NCBI RefSeq assembly: GCF_000812865.1
Contig: NZ_JSYL01000001.1
Span: forward strand, 124,001-188,000
Direction of reading: 5' to 3'
Length of the DNA stretch: 64,000 bases
DNA from: Kaistella jeonii
GTDB lineage: Bacteria > Bacteroidota > Bacteroidia > Flavobacteriales > Weeksellaceae
This document shows, in pieces, positions 37,295 to 46,724 of the stretch (positions are counted from its first letter, which is position 1; every line of letters begins with the position of its first letter). The position numbers and the translations under genes are program-made. The notes beneath the pieces are model-generated. The model saw only the letters and a program-made list of their open reading frames with translations. It did not search any database and was not told the DNA's origin.

Positions 37295-38944
37295 ATGACG
37301 AAGAATTTACTATTTTCATTATTTTTTCTGCAAAGCCTTATAATTTTTGGACAGATTTCCTCAAAGGAAAGAGATTTCAAAATTACCTATCACGAAAATA
37401 CCATCGAATTACAGTTTGATCATCCGGTCATCGCTAAAGCATTTTCTGGGCTCGATAAACGAGAAGTTTCATTAAATAATATTGATGATAACCGTTTTAT
37501 CTATTCTTTAAAAAATACAGAACCAAGTTCAATTATTAAATTAGATTATCAACTATTAGAAGGCGAAAACACTGGTTTTCAAACAAGTTATATCGCAACT
37601 CCATCAAAGTCATCCGGTACCATCAACGTCTATTTTAATCATCCAGTCGATACCAGTTACAGCCAGGGACAAAATGCTGTAAATCTTGGAAACCAACTAG
37701 ACGACAAGCTGATTTCTTACATAAATGCCTGTAATACTTCACTGGATATTGCTATTTACAACTCCTATTCTCCTAGTTCTGTTACCGGAATTGCAGGTGC
37801 AATCAACAGTGCTTTTGCAAGAGGCGTGCAAGTGAGAATCGTTTATGATGGAAGTACAGGTAGTACGATGATCCCATTATTAAACAGTTCAATACCAAGA
37901 ATAGCCAGTCCGAATAATTCCAATTACGGCATCATGCACAATAAATTTGTGATTTTTGATGCGAATGTTAGTGATTCAAATAAACCTGTAGTTTGGACAG
38001 GCTCTACCAACTGGACAGTGGCACAAATCGATGGGCCAGATAAAAACAGTGCAATTGTCATTCAAGATCAATCGTTAGCGTTGGGTTATCAAATGGAGTT
38101 TGAAGAAATGTGGGGTTCTTCCACTGCAATACCGGATTATTCAAATTCAAGATTTGGTCCCTATAAAATTGATAATACACCACACACTTATAACATTGGC
38201 GGAAAGATTGTCAATAGTTATTTTAGCCCAAGTGATGGAACTACTGGTAAAATAATTAATGCAATCAATAGTGCAAATACGGACATTGATGTTGCAGCGA
38301 TGTTGATTACCAGATCAGATATTAGTTCTACTATCATTGCGAAGTATTCTAATGATATCGTTTCTACGCAACTGATCATGGACACTCAAAATCCACAAGG
38401 GAATCAAAAAGCTGCGTTACAAGCCGGAATCAGCACGAGTCAAGTTAGAACTGATACAACAAGTGGAGTAATGCATCACAAATTTATGGTGGTCGACAAC
38501 TATAACAGCAACTCTGATCCTTTAGTTCTTGTAGGATCTCATAATTGGAGTTCTTCTGCTGAAAATAAAAATGACGAGAATACTTTAATTGTGCATGACT
38601 TAAATATTGCCAATCAATATTATCAGGCATTTGCTTACTTGTATAAATTATCTGGAGGAACAATTATCACGCCACTAGGAGTAGCAAATAATGCAGTAGC
38701 ATTTACTCCATATCAACTTTATCCTAATCCAAGTAATGGAATCTTTTACATTAAAAGCGACAAAATTATCGCTGGAAATACAGATCTAAGAATATATGAT
38801 ACAACCGGAAGAAGAATTGATCATCAAAACATTTCTAACTTCAACAGTACAAGCATTGATTTAACAATGCAACCTGCTGGAGTTTATTTCATTAGCATTA
38901 CAAATTCTTTAGGACAGAGTAATATTAAGATAATTAAACAGTAG
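37295..38944 (+). CDS. Secreted phospholipase-D-like protein with T9SS type A sorting domain
   Basis: A 549-residue exported protein. Signal peptide MTKNLLFSLFFLQSLIIFGQ (1-20). Two PLD/HKD catalytic repeats: MHNKFVIFDAN near residue 214 with WTGSTNW, and MHHKFMVVDN near residues 393-402 with GSHNWSSSAENKNDEN. Both carry the HxK(x4)D core plus the downstream GS...N, so the active site should be complete. The C-terminus (about 472-549, YQLYPNPSNGIFYI to NIKIIKQ) is a T9SS sorting domain. Substrate may be phospholipid or nucleic acid, since secreted Nuc-type PLD enzymes are nucleases; sequence alone does not decide. The gene is monocistronic with a terminator at 38962. Confidence 0.92.
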   Translation: MTKNLLFSLFFLQSLIIFGQISSKERDFKITYHENTIELQFDHPVIAKAFSGLDKREVSLNNIDDNRFIYSLKNTEPSSIIKLDYQLLEGENTGFQTSYIATPSKSSGTINVYFNHPVDTSYSQGQNAVNLGNQLDDKLISYINACNTSLDIAIYNSYSPSSVTGIAGAINSAFARGVQVRIVYDGSTGSTMIPLLNSSIPRIASPNNSNYGIMHNKFVIFDANVSDSNKPVVWTGSTNWTVAQIDGPDKNSAIVIQDQSLALGYQMEFEEMWGSSTAIPDYSNSRFGPYKIDNTPHTYNIGGKIVNSYFSPSDGTTGKIINAINSANTDIDVAAMLITRSDISSTIIAKYSNDIVSTQLIMDTQNPQGNQKAALQAGISTSQVRTDTTSGVMHHKFMVVDNYNSNSDPLVLVGSHNWSSSAENKNDENTLIVHDLNIANQYYQAFAYLYKLSGGTIITPLGVANNAVAFTPYQLYPNPSNGIFYIKSDKIIAGNTDLRIYDTTGRRIDHQNISNFNSTSIDLTMQPAGVYFISITNSLGQSNIKIIKQ

Positions 38945-38961
38945 CGTTTAAAAATAGAGTG

Positions 38962-38991
38962 AAAAGCCAAACGATTTGTTTGGCTTTTTTT
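38962..38991 (+). terminator. Intrinsic terminator after the phospholipase-D-like gene
   Basis: An 11-bp stem AAAAGCCAAAC/GTTTGGCTTTT with a GATTT loop and T run. Confidence 0.92.
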
Positions 38992-39325
38992 ATTTTAAAG
39001 ATCCTTCACAAACCGTAAAAAAACTTAATAAAGAGGTTCTTTATAAACAATTTTCAAAGCAATAACTATCGAACAAGAATTAAAATAAGCAATTCCATAT
39101 TACTTCTGGAAAGATTCGGCTTGACTTTCGCTTTATTAAAAACTTAATATCGTAACAGATGGTTCTTATCGTAAATATCTTCTCCAAAAAAAGTCTTACC
39201 TTACTTAGAATAATCAAGTATTAAATCCCATGATGATTAATAAATATTAAAATTATCATCTTTATTTATTGGAGCTTTATGAGATCATTACACATTTTTT
39301 AAATTATTAAACAAAAAAAATAAAA
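38992..39325. other. Intergenic region before the disulfide reductase gene
   Basis: About 330 bp of AT-rich DNA. An imperfect dyad GATGATTAAT...ATTATCATC lies near 39231-39259 and could be a regulatory site. No gene, RNA or exact promoter box is recognised. Confidence 0.4.
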
Positions 39326-40714
39326 ATGATAAAAAGAGACGCAATTATAATTGGTTCTGGGCAAGCCGCAAAACCGCTTTCTCAAAAATTGTCTGACGCT
39401 GGTTGGAAGACGGTAATGATCGAAAAATCTGAAGCTGAACTCGGTGGAGTTTGCTTAAATGTCGGCTGTACTCCAACAAAAACATTGATTGCTTCTGCAA
39501 AGGTGATGCATGATATTAAAACGGCAACAAAACATGGAATTTCAGTTTCAAATCCTAAAATTGACTTTAGCATTACACAAAAAAGAAAAGATAAAATTGT
39601 TGATGATTCCAAAGAGGGTTTGATAAAAAGAACTTCCGAGGCTGAAAATTTAGAATTGATTTATGGAATTGCTTCTTTTAGTGGAGAAAAAACCGTGATC
39701 GTTAAAAAAATCAATGGTGAAGAGCAAGAATTTACGGCACCTTATATTTTTATTGATGCCGGTTCCAGACCAGCCGTTCCGAAAATTGAAGGATTAGATG
39801 ACGTGAAGTGGTACGATTCCACAGGTATTCTAGAATTAAAAGAAATTCCGAAGAAGTTAATTGTAATCGGTGCAGGTTATATCGGTTTGGAATTGGGACA
39901 AATGTACAGTCGTTTTGGGAGCGAAGTAACAATCATTGAAACTTCTGAACAGATCATGTCTAATGAAGACCTCGATATTGCAAATTCTCTGCAGGAACTT
40001 CTGGAAGACGAAGGTCTTACTTTTATACTCAATGCTTCCGTTAAAAAGATAGAGGGAACTCCTAAAGAAATTGCCGTAACTTATAGCAAGCAGGGAAAAA
40101 ATGATAAAGTGAGTGGCACTCATCTTCTGATCGCTACTGGGCGCCAATCAAATGCAGATGGTTTAAATACCGAAGCTGCTGGAATTGAGTTAGACAAAAA
40201 AGGTTTTATCAAAGTAAACGACAAACTAGAAACCAATATTAAAGGTGTTTATGCCTTAGGAGATATTAATGGCGGTCCACAATTTACCCATATTGCTTAC
40301 AATGATTTTGTGATTATTCGGGAAAATATTCTGGAAAAAGGGAACGCTTCTACAAAACGAAGAATCGTTCCTTATACCATGTTTACCGATCCACAATTAG
40401 GGCGCGTTGGCTTATCTGAAACTGAAGCCCGCAAAAAAGGCTTGAATTTTTCTGTGATCAAAATTCCGGGAAAAAGAATCACGCGTGGAATAGAAAATGG
40501 CAAACCACAAGGTTTATGGAAGGCAATTGTAGATAAAGAATCCGGAAATATTTTGGGAGCCGCAATCGTTTGCAGCGAAGGCGGAGAAATAGCATCTATC
40601 ATTCAAATGGCGATGGAAGGTGGTATTCCTGGAAAACATTTGGCAACAGCGATATTTTCGCATCCAACTTATTCCGAATCGCTTAATACCTTATTTACAG
40701 AACTCTACAAGTAA
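39326..40714 (+). CDS. Class I flavin disulfide reductase (dihydrolipoyl dehydrogenase / mercuric reductase-like)
   Basis: A 462-residue FAD/NAD(P) oxidoreductase. N-terminal FAD dinucleotide fold (AIIIGSGQAAKPL, 6-18), redox disulfide in GGVCLNVGCTPTK (40-52), NAD fold GAGYIGLELG (about 187-196), second FAD motif YALGDINGG (about 310-318) and the dimerisation domain ending in FSHPTYSESLN with the active-site His. It lacks an N-terminal HMA domain and the C-terminal Cys pair of true MerA, so mercuric reductase is unlikely; it is probably a lipoamide-type or related disulfide reductase. It is monocistronic and not next to a 2-oxoacid dehydrogenase. Confidence 0.88.
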   Translation: MIKRDAIIIGSGQAAKPLSQKLSDAGWKTVMIEKSEAELGGVCLNVGCTPTKTLIASAKVMHDIKTATKHGISVSNPKIDFSITQKRKDKIVDDSKEGLIKRTSEAENLELIYGIASFSGEKTVIVKKINGEEQEFTAPYIFIDAGSRPAVPKIEGLDDVKWYDSTGILELKEIPKKLIVIGAGYIGLELGQMYSRFGSEVTIIETSEQIMSNEDLDIANSLQELLEDEGLTFILNASVKKIEGTPKEIAVTYSKQGKNDKVSGTHLLIATGRQSNADGLNTEAAGIELDKKGFIKVNDKLETNIKGVYALGDINGGPQFTHIAYNDFVIIRENILEKGNASTKRRIVPYTMFTDPQLGRVGLSETEARKKGLNFSVIKIPGKRITRGIENGKPQGLWKAIVDKESGNILGAAIVCSEGGEIASIIQMAMEGGIPGKHLATAIFSHPTYSESLNTLFTELYK

Positions 40715-40939
40715 TTATTTGAAGCGAAGAAATCATTAAAACAAATACTGATTCACTAATTCCAGTTGTTCACGATTCTTAATTTAAAATCTGTTAGGTA
40801 ATGATTTGGTACCGAATCATAATTAATAATGACGCACTTCTCCAAAAATTTGAAAGAAAGTATGCAAAATGATTTACACTAATATAAAAATATTCATATC
40901 AAAAATGAATAAATTTTGACATAAAATCCCCCCGAAACT

Positions 40940-40973
40940 AAAAAAAAAGAGAACCAATTTCTTGATTCTCTTT
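40940..40973 (-). terminator. Intrinsic terminator of tRNA-fMet copy 1
   Basis: On the minus strand AAAGAGAA/TTCTCTTT form an 8-bp stem (40966-40973 with 40946-40953) followed by a T run just after the tRNA 3' end. Confidence 0.85.
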
Positions 40974-40980
40974 AATTTAG

Positions 40981-41053
<73 letters not shown>

Positions 41054-41064
41054 TTATTATGGTG

Positions 41065-41072
41065 CAAATATA
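41065..41072 (-). promoter_or_regulatory. -7 box of tRNA-fMet copy 1
   Basis: Minus-strand TATATTTG, an exact consensus match ending 11 bp before the mature tRNA 5' end. The same position holds TACATTTG in copy 2. Confidence 0.65.
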
Positions 41073-41229
41073 CAACATTTCTAGATCACTTTCTTCATAA
41101 ATCATAGTAATTGGTAAATAATTTACAGTAATTATTATATTGATTTCCTACAAGAGTATTCAATATGATTTCTTATTCTCCCATTTTTATTCTTGGTCAT
41201 TAGTCCCCAAAACCCTAACACAACCCCAC

Positions 41230-41261
41230 AAAAAAAGAGAACCAAATTAATGATTCTCTTT
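41230..41261 (-). terminator. Intrinsic terminator of tRNA-fMet copy 2
   Basis: AAAGAGAA/TTCTCTTT 8-bp stem (41254-41261 with 41234-41241) and T run on the minus strand. It is homologous to the terminator of copy 1, with a different loop. Confidence 0.85.
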
Positions 41262-41267
41262 ACTTAG

Positions 41268-41340
<73 letters not shown>

Positions 41341-41351
41341 TTATTGTGGTG

Positions 41352-41359
41352 CAAATGTA
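41352..41359 (-). promoter_or_regulatory. -7 box of tRNA-fMet copy 2
   Basis: Minus-strand TACATTTG, an exact TAnnTTTG match 11 bp before the tRNA 5' end. Confidence 0.65.
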
Positions 41360-41418
41360 CAACTATTATGATAACTTCCAAATTTTTTCTTAAAAATGTT
41401 TATTCACCTATTTTTTCT

Positions 41419-41426
41419 TAAATTTG
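41419..41426 (+). promoter_or_regulatory. -7 box three bases before the start codon of the YrdC/Sua5-like gene
   Basis: TAAATTTG is an exact -7 match. The ATG at 41430 begins only 3 bp after it, so transcription would start at or next to the start codon and give a leaderless mRNA. Confidence 0.5.
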
Positions 41427-41429
41427 TAT

Positions 41430-42041
41430 ATGGCAAAAATTCTTAAAATATACCCTGATAACCCACAGCAAAACCTAATTGCAGAAGTCGTTAAATCCTT
41501 AAATAATGGTGGGATCATTATTTACCCATCAGATACTGTTTATGCTTTGGGTTGCAATATTTTTGACATTCGTGCCATGGAAAAATTAGCACAGATCAAA
41601 AAAATAAAATTAGATAAAGCCCATTTCTCCATTATTTGTAATGACCTAAGCCATCTTTCAAACTTTACAAAACCAATCGACACTTCTATTTTTCGCTTTT
41701 TGAAAACTCATATTCCCGGTCCTTTCACCTTTATTTTAGAAGCCAACAAAAGTTTACCGCTGGCTTACAAAGGAAAAAAGACGGTCGGAATTCGAGTTCC
41801 AGATCATATCATTCCACAGATGATTGTTGAAAAATTGGGTCATCCAATTGCGTCCACTTCCATTAAAGATGATGATGAAGTCATTGAGTACTCTACTGAT
41901 CCTGAGCTAATTGCAGAAAAATATGACAGTTTGGTCGATATTGTCATCGATTGCGGTTATGGTGACAACGTTGCTTCGACCATCGTAGATTTAACCAGTG
42001 GTGAACCCGAAATTTTACGTCAGGGGAAAGGCGAAATGTAA
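41430..42041 (+). CDS. L-threonylcarbamoyladenylate synthase-like protein (YrdC/Sua5/YciO family)
   Basis: A 203-residue protein with the YrdC fold: YPSDTVYALGCNIF (about 34-47), the family's ATP/threonine pocket, then KKIKLDKAHFSIICNDL (about 59-75), PGPFTFILEA, KTVGIRVPDH and HPIASTSIKDDDE with DLTSGEPEILRQGKG at the end. YrdC-family enzymes make threonylcarbamoyl-AMP for t6A modification of ANN-decoding tRNAs. The lack of the usual KRxxxKP and the YciO-like HFSIICNDL make a YciO paralogue possible, for which the role is less certain. The ATG at 41430 is chosen; a TTG six bases earlier lies inside the -7 box. Confidence 0.85.
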   Translation: MAKILKIYPDNPQQNLIAEVVKSLNNGGIIIYPSDTVYALGCNIFDIRAMEKLAQIKKIKLDKAHFSIICNDLSHLSNFTKPIDTSIFRFLKTHIPGPFTFILEANKSLPLAYKGKKTVGIRVPDHIIPQMIVEKLGHPIASTSIKDDDEVIEYSTDPELIAEKYDSLVDIVIDCGYGDNVASTIVDLTSGEPEILRQGKGEM

Positions 42042-42065
42042 TTTATTATTTTTTATTTTTTATTT

Positions 42066-42149
42066 GGGCGTCTTTTTCCGCCCTCCATTCCCGCTTTATT
42101 TGCTTCACGATGTTCCACAAATAAGAGCTCCATTCAGGTCGGGACGCAG
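42066..42149. repeat. Copy 2 of a degenerate intergenic repeat (gggcg...gggacgcag)
   Basis: This G+C-richer non-coding block runs GGGCGTCTTTTTCCGCCC, a pyrimidine-rich stretch, AAATAAGAGCTCCATTC and GGTCGGGACGCAG. The order and spacing of blocks match the copy at 16637-16726, as does the T/A-rich tract in front. It lies between two co-oriented genes and interrupts an otherwise short gap. Confidence 0.6.
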
Positions 42150-42203
42150 ATTACGATTCCTTCACAACATCTTTATAACAATAAATTTTTAATTATTTTA
42201 GAA

Positions 42204-42962
42204 ATGAAAATTTTATCATCACCAGCAAAACTTATGAATATCGAAAATACGAGCGCGTTTTTAAAAACAACTCAACCGTATTTTATTCATGAAGCCGAGC
42301 AAATTCAGAACACCTTAAAACATAAATCACCAAAATATCTCTCAGAATTGATGGAGATTTCTTCAAAACTCGCCGATGAAAATTGGAGTAGAAATCAAAA
42401 CTGGAATTCAAAACCTTCTTCAAAAGAAGCAGCACCAGCTTTAATGGCTTTTACCGGTGAAGTTTATCGGGGTTTAGATGCTCAGTCTTTAGACGAGAAA
42501 TCCACAAAATATTTACAGAAAAATTTCCGAATGCTTTCCGGCTTGTACGGCTTGCTGAAACCTTCTGATAGAATTATGCTCTACCGCTTAGAAATGGGTC
42601 GTAAATTTAAATTTGATGGCCATAAAAATCTTTATGAATTCTGGACAAATAAAGTTACAGATCAACTCAACAGTGAGTTAAAATCAAAAGACGTCGTCCT
42701 GAATTTAGCCAGTAAGGAATATTTTAAAGTCATTGATAAAACCAAAATAAAAGCGCCCGTAATCGATTTTGAATTTTATAATTATAAGGAAGGTAAGCTG
42801 AAGACAATCGTCGTTTATGCTAAGCACGCAAGAGGTTTAGTCATTCGATATTGTGCTGAAAACGATGTTAAAACTTTAGAAGAAGTTAAAGCTTTTAATC
42901 TCGAAAAATATCGCATCGACGAAGAACTTTCTACAGAAACAAAACTTGTTTTTACAAGATAA
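42204..42962 (+). CDS. yaaA: Peroxide stress protein YaaA (UPF0246/DUF328)
   Basis: A 252-residue protein with the YaaA signatures at the usual places: MKILSSPAKLMN at the start, APALMAFTGEVYRGLDA (about 77-93), RMLSGLYGLLKPSD (about 112-125) with YRLEMG, and NLASKEYFKVID (about 173-184). YaaA lowers free iron and DNA damage during H2O2 stress in E. coli and has a DNA-binding cleft; the precise chemistry is not settled. It lies 14 bp upstream of a thioesterase gene, probably co-transcribed. Full length. Confidence 0.95.
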   Translation: MKILSSPAKLMNIENTSAFLKTTQPYFIHEAEQIQNTLKHKSPKYLSELMEISSKLADENWSRNQNWNSKPSSKEAAPALMAFTGEVYRGLDAQSLDEKSTKYLQKNFRMLSGLYGLLKPSDRIMLYRLEMGRKFKFDGHKNLYEFWTNKVTDQLNSELKSKDVVLNLASKEYFKVIDKTKIKAPVIDFEFYNYKEGKLKTIVVYAKHARGLVIRYCAENDVKTLEEVKAFNLEKYRIDEELSTETKLVFTR

Positions 42963-42976
42963 TTAAAAATTAAAAA

Positions 42977-43375
42977 ATGAACTATCATACCAGAAAATGG
43001 ATTAAACCTGAAGATTTAAATCCCAATCAAACCTTATTTGGAGGAAAATTATTACAGTGGATTGACGAAGAATCTGCGCTTTACGCCATTGTACAATTAG
43101 AGACACCACGTTGCGTGACAAAATTTATTTCAGAAATTAATTTCATCAGTTCCGCAAAACAAGGCGATATTATAGAAATTGGTATTGAAGCCATCGCTTT
43201 TGGTAGAACGTCTATCACTTTGGCGTGTAATGTTCGCAATATGATGACGCGACAAACCATTATCACTATCGATAAATTAGTTTTTGTAGGCGTTGATAAT
43301 GATGGAAAACCTACAGAACATGGAAAAACACAGATCGAATTTATAAAAGACCGTCTGAAAAATCAGGAAGAATAA
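42977..43375 (+). CDS. Acyl-CoA thioesterase, hotdog fold (YciA-like)
   Basis: A 132-residue hotdog-fold thioesterase. LNPNQTLFGGKLLQWIDEES (about 14-33) carries the catalytic N/G...D region on the central helix. The following strands (KFISEINFISSAKQGDIIEI, then GRTSITLACNV) are typical of the YciA/BACH group that hydrolyses acyl-CoA to free acid and CoA in the cytoplasm. It starts 14 bp after yaaA and precedes the copper ATPase by 60 bp, so all three could form one transcript. Chain-length preference is unknown. Confidence 0.9.
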   Translation: MNYHTRKWIKPEDLNPNQTLFGGKLLQWIDEESALYAIVQLETPRCVTKFISEINFISSAKQGDIIEIGIEAIAFGRTSITLACNVRNMMTRQTIITIDKLVFVGVDNDGKPTEHGKTQIEFIKDRLKNQEE

Positions 43376-43435
43376 CTTCTCTAAATCGAAGGTTTACTGA
43401 ATGTAAGGTAAAAACCTATTAAAAAATCAACAAAA

Positions 43436-45958
43436 ATGTCTCAAAATAATATTCCTCCCTCCGAGAGAATTTCACCAAGTTCCGTGTATTATTGTCCAAT
43501 GGAATGTGAAGGTGAAAAAGTATATTTCGTTCCCGGAAAACGCTGTCCTGTCTGCAATATGTATCTGGTTCCTATCGAAGAAAGAGCTGATTATCAGAAT
43601 AAACCGCAAACTTATTCGAGGACGAATTTACCTGAAAATTTCGAGAATAAAATAGGAGAATATTTTTGTCCTATGTTTTGCGAAAGCGACAAAACATACT
43701 CTTCTGATGTTGGTTGTCCCGTTTGTCACATGCATTTGGAAGAAATTACTCCCGAACTGGTAAAAAATAATATTCATAACCATTCGCATTCTCATGACAC
43801 TTCACAACCTTCAAATATTAATCAATCTAAAAATGCGGGGAAATATTACTGTCCAATGTTTTGTGAAGGTGACAAGGTTTATGATTCTAATGTCGGTTGT
43901 CCGGTTTGTGGAATGGATCTCGTAAAAATTCTGGAAAAAGGAGAAAAAACTTCTGATGATGACACTTATAAACTTTTAAGAAATAAATTTTTAATTGCTT
44001 TAATCTTCACCATTCCTGTGTTCATTTTATCAATGGGCGGAATGTGGTTCGAATTTCCTTTCTCTCATCAAACGCAGGGATTTCTCGAATTAGCATTATC
44101 GATTCCGGTTATTTTTTATGCAGGCTGGTTCTTATTGAAACGTGGTTTTATTTCCTTTAAAACTTGGAATTTGAACATGTTTTCTTTGATTGCATTAGGC
44201 TCTGCAGCGGCTTTCTTTTTCAGTTTACTTGCTTTATTTTTTCCGGAAATATTACCGCACGAAATTTCCCATGGCGGAAAAACACCGCTTTATTTTGAAT
44301 CGGTTTGTGTAATTCTAACTTTGGTTATTATGGGTCAAATGCTTGAAGCAAGAGCACATCAAAAAACAGGAAAAGCGATTGAAGAACTCATGAATCTTTC
44401 TCCCGATGAAGCCAATTTAATCATCAATAATGTTGAAAATAAAGTTTCGCTTTCGGAAGTTAAGATCGGTAATTTATTAAGAGTAAAACCAGGAGAAAAG
44501 ATTCCTGTGGACGGAAAAATTACAGAAGGAAATTCGACCGTTGATGAAAGCATGATCACAGGTGAACCGATCCCGACGGAGAAAATATCTGGAATGAAAG
44601 TAACTTCTGGAACAATCAATGGAAACGGAACCTTTTTAATGACAGCCGAAAAAGTAGGTGATGAAACCTTGCTTTCCCAAATCATTAAAATGGTGAATGA
44701 TGCGAGCCGAAGCAAAGCACCAATTCAGAAATTAGCAGATAAAATTTCTAAAATATTTGTTCCTACGGTCATAGGAATATCAGTCTTGACCTTTATTTTA
44801 TGGCGAATTTTCGGCGGTGAAAATGCTTTAATTTACGCTTTGGTCAACGCTGTTGCAGTTTTAATTGTCGCCTGTCCATGTGCTCTTGGATTGGCAACAC
44901 CGATGGCTTTAACGGTCGGAATTGCAAAAGGCGCCAAAAACGGAATCCTTATTAAAAACGCGGAAGCACTTGAACAAATGCATAAAGTAAATGTTCTAAT
45001 TACCGATAAAACAGGTACGCTAACAGAAGGAAAACCAAAATTAGATGAAGTGATCGCTGTTGAAAATAGTGATCGATCTTTAGTTTTGAAATTAGCAGCT
45101 TCTTTAAACCAAAATTCTGAACATCCACTTTCCAATGCGGTTTTGAATGAATTTAAAAAAGAAAATCAAGATTTTTTTAAAGTAGAAAACTTTGAAAATA
45201 TTTCCGGAAAAGGAATAAAAGGAAGCATTGATAATGAATTGGTTTTCCTCGGAAATTCTTCTCTATTAAAGCAATTTAATATTGAAATTCCAGCCTCTTT
45301 AAAACAGAAAATCACGGAAAATGAAGATAAAGCGAAAACGATTTCTTTTTTGGCTAAAGGAACTGAGTTTTTAGGAATTTTAAGTTTTTCAGATAATATC
45401 AAAGAAAGTTCAAAAAAAGCCATACAATTTCTTCAAAAAAATAATGTAGAAGTCATCATGATGACGGGTGATAATGAACATACCGCAAAAGCTGTTGCGA
45501 AGGAATTAGGAATTGAAAAATATTTTGCAAACTGTCTTCCTCAAGATAAATTGGAGAAAATAAAACAACTACAAAGTGAAGGAAAAATCGTAGCGATGAC
45601 AGGAGATGGAATCAATGATGCTCCAGCTTTAGCACAATCTAACGTGGGAATCGCAATGGGAACCGGAACTGATGTTGCCATCGAAAGCGCGCAAATCACT
45701 TTGTTGAAGGGTGATATTCTGGGAGTTGCAAAAGCGAAAATTTTAAGTGAAAAATTATTGAAAAATATTAAAGAAAATCTCTTTTTCGCCTTCATCTATA
45801 ACACGCTTGGAATTCCCATTGCAGCAGGTTTGCTCTACCCTTTTTTCGGAATTCTGTTGAGTCCAATGATTGCGGCTGCAGCGATGAGTTTCAGTTCGGT
45901 TTCTGTTATTTTAAATTCCCTCCGATTGAATAATGTCGATTTAAATATTAAGGATTAA
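43436..45958 (+). CDS. copA: Cu(I)-exporting P1B-type ATPase with three N-terminal heavy-metal binding domains
   Basis: An 840-residue pump. Instead of HMA domains it has three heavy-metal binding modules of about 30 residues with the pattern CPMxC(x11-12)CPxCxM: Cys 20/24/37/40, 78/82/94/97 and 139/143/154/157. A His-rich linker (H114-H120, alternate positions) lies between modules two and three. The ATPase core has CPC at 480-482 in the membrane, the phosphorylated D524 in DKTGT, TGDN and [11 protein letters not shown]. Late helices show YNTLGIP and MSFSS, the YNx4P and MxxSS signatures of the Cu+ subgroup (P1B-1). It should export Cu(I), or Ag(I), from the cytoplasm. Domains two and three are more alike than either is to domain one. 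Confidence 0.94.
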   Translation: MSQNNIPPSERISPSSVYYCPMECEGEKVYFVPGKRCPVCNMYLVPIEERADYQNKPQTYSRTNLPENFENKIGEYFCPMFCESDKTYSSDVGCPVCHMHLEEITPELVKNNIHNHSHSHDTSQPSNINQSKNAGKYYCPMFCEGDKVYDSNVGCPVCGMDLVKILEKGEKTSDDDTYKLLRNKFLIALIFTIPVFILSMGGMWFEFPFSHQTQGFLELALSIPVIFYAGWFLLKRGFISFKTWNLNMFSLIALGSAAAFFFSLLALFFPEILPHEISHGGKTPLYFESVCVILTLVIMGQMLEARAHQKTGKAIEELMNLSPDEANLIINNVENKVSLSEVKIGNLLRVKPGEKIPVDGKITEGNSTVDESMITGEPIPTEKISGMKVTSGTINGNGTFLMTAEKVGDETLLSQIIKMVNDASRSKAPIQKLADKISKIFVPTVIGISVLTFILWRIFGGENALIYALVNAVAVLIVACPCALGLATPMALTVGIAKGAKNGILIKNAEALEQMHKVNVLITDKTGTLTEGKPKLDEVIAVENSDRSLVLKLAASLNQNSEHPLSNAVLNEFKKENQDFFKVENFENISGKGIKGSIDNELVFLGNSSLLKQFNIEIPASLKQKITENEDKAKTISFLAKGTEFLGILSFSDNIKESSKKAIQFLQKNNVEVIMMTGDNEHTAKAVAKELGIEKYFANCLPQDKLEKIKQLQSEGKIVAMTGDGINDAPALAQSNVGIAMGTGTDVAIESAQITLLKGDILGVAKAKILSEKLLKNIKENLFFAFIYNTLGIPIAAGLLYPFFGILLSPMIAAAAMSFSSVSVILNSLRLNNVDLNIKD

Positions 45959-45997
45959 TAGTTTCTCGTAATAATAAAAAAGGTGAATTGTCAATAT

Positions 45998-46026
45998 TTT
46001 GCCGGTAGATTTTTGGCATATTTTTG
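45998..46026 (+). promoter_or_regulatory. Promoter of the DUF892 gene
   Basis: TTTG (45998-46001), 17 bp spacer, TATTTTTG (46019-46026): both elements match the Bacteroidetes consensus. Leader to the ATG at 46057 is about 25 nt. Confidence 0.75.
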
Positions 46027-46056
46027 GTTTTGAAAAATCTATTAAAAATTTAAATT

Positions 46057-46590
46057 ATGGCAAAGAAACAAACAAAGACAGGAAAAGTTGCTCCAAAAGC
46101 AGATGCAGCAGATCAACTGAAAGACTTTATGATCGATGGTTTGAAAGATTTATATTGGGCTGAAAAAGCGCTTGTAAAAAATCTTCCGAAGATGGCAAAA
46201 AATGCGACTTCAAAAAAATTAACAGATGCTGTAAATGGACATTTAGCCGAAACTAAAGTACAGGTCACGCGTTTAGAAAAAGCATTTAAAGCATTAAAAT
46301 TAAAACCTGAAGCCGTTAAATGCGAAGCAATGAACGGTATTTTAAAAGAGGCAGAAGAAATCCTCAAAGAAACTGAACCGGGTGCAGTAAGAGATGCAGG
46401 AATCATCGCAGCCGCACAAAAAGTAGAACATTATGAAATCGCTTCTTACGGAACACTTGCGACGTATGCGAAATTACTTGGACATAAGGATGTTTTACAG
46501 CTTCTTCTCGAAACTTTGAGAGAGGAAAAAACCTGTGATAAGGATTTGACCAAATTAGCAAAATCAGAAATCAACATCAAGGCAAAATAA
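46057..46590 (+). CDS. YciE-like ferritin-like stress protein (DUF892)
   Basis: A 177-residue four-helix-bundle protein of the DUF892/YciE group. FMIDGLKDLYWAEKALVKNL (about 24-43) gives the first helix with its acidic ligand, NGHLAETKVQVTRLEKAF the second, KVEHYEIASYGTLATYAKLL (about 127-146) the third with EHYE, and ETLREEKTCDKDL the last. Helix positions of Glu/His fit a di-metal site. The protein is induced by stress in enteric bacteria; its catalytic role is unknown. It has its own consensus promoter and terminator, and the PfpI-like gene follows. Confidence 0.9.
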   Translation: MAKKQTKTGKVAPKADAADQLKDFMIDGLKDLYWAEKALVKNLPKMAKNATSKKLTDAVNGHLAETKVQVTRLEKAFKALKLKPEAVKCEAMNGILKEAEEILKETEPGAVRDAGIIAAAQKVEHYEIASYGTLATYAKLLGHKDVLQLLLETLREEKTCDKDLTKLAKSEINIKAK

Positions 46591-46595
46591 TTGTG

Positions 46596-46620
46596 AAGCG
46601 GTTTTATAACCGCTTTTTTT
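46596..46620 (+). terminator. Intrinsic terminator after the DUF892 gene
   Basis: Perfect 8-bp stem AAGCGGTT/AACCGCTT with a TTAT loop and T run. Confidence 0.92.
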
Positions 46621-46724
46621 ATGAGCATTTTTATAACAGTTAAAAATTTTAGAAATTTTCCTAAATAAATCTTAATTCGATCGTAAAGGCACAATTTCTG
46701 TTTTTAATATTCCAAATAAAATTT

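Noticed and set aside
39326-40714. Mercuric reductase (MerA)
   Set aside because: The redox motif fits the class, but there is no N-terminal HMA domain, no C-terminal Cys pair and no mer gene nearby; the end reads FSHPTYSESLN as in lipoamide-type enzymes.
41998-42192. Short plus-strand reading frame overlapping the end of the YrdC/Sua5-like gene
   Set aside because: It runs through the degenerate intergenic repeat, overlaps a confident gene in another frame and has no protein-like composition.
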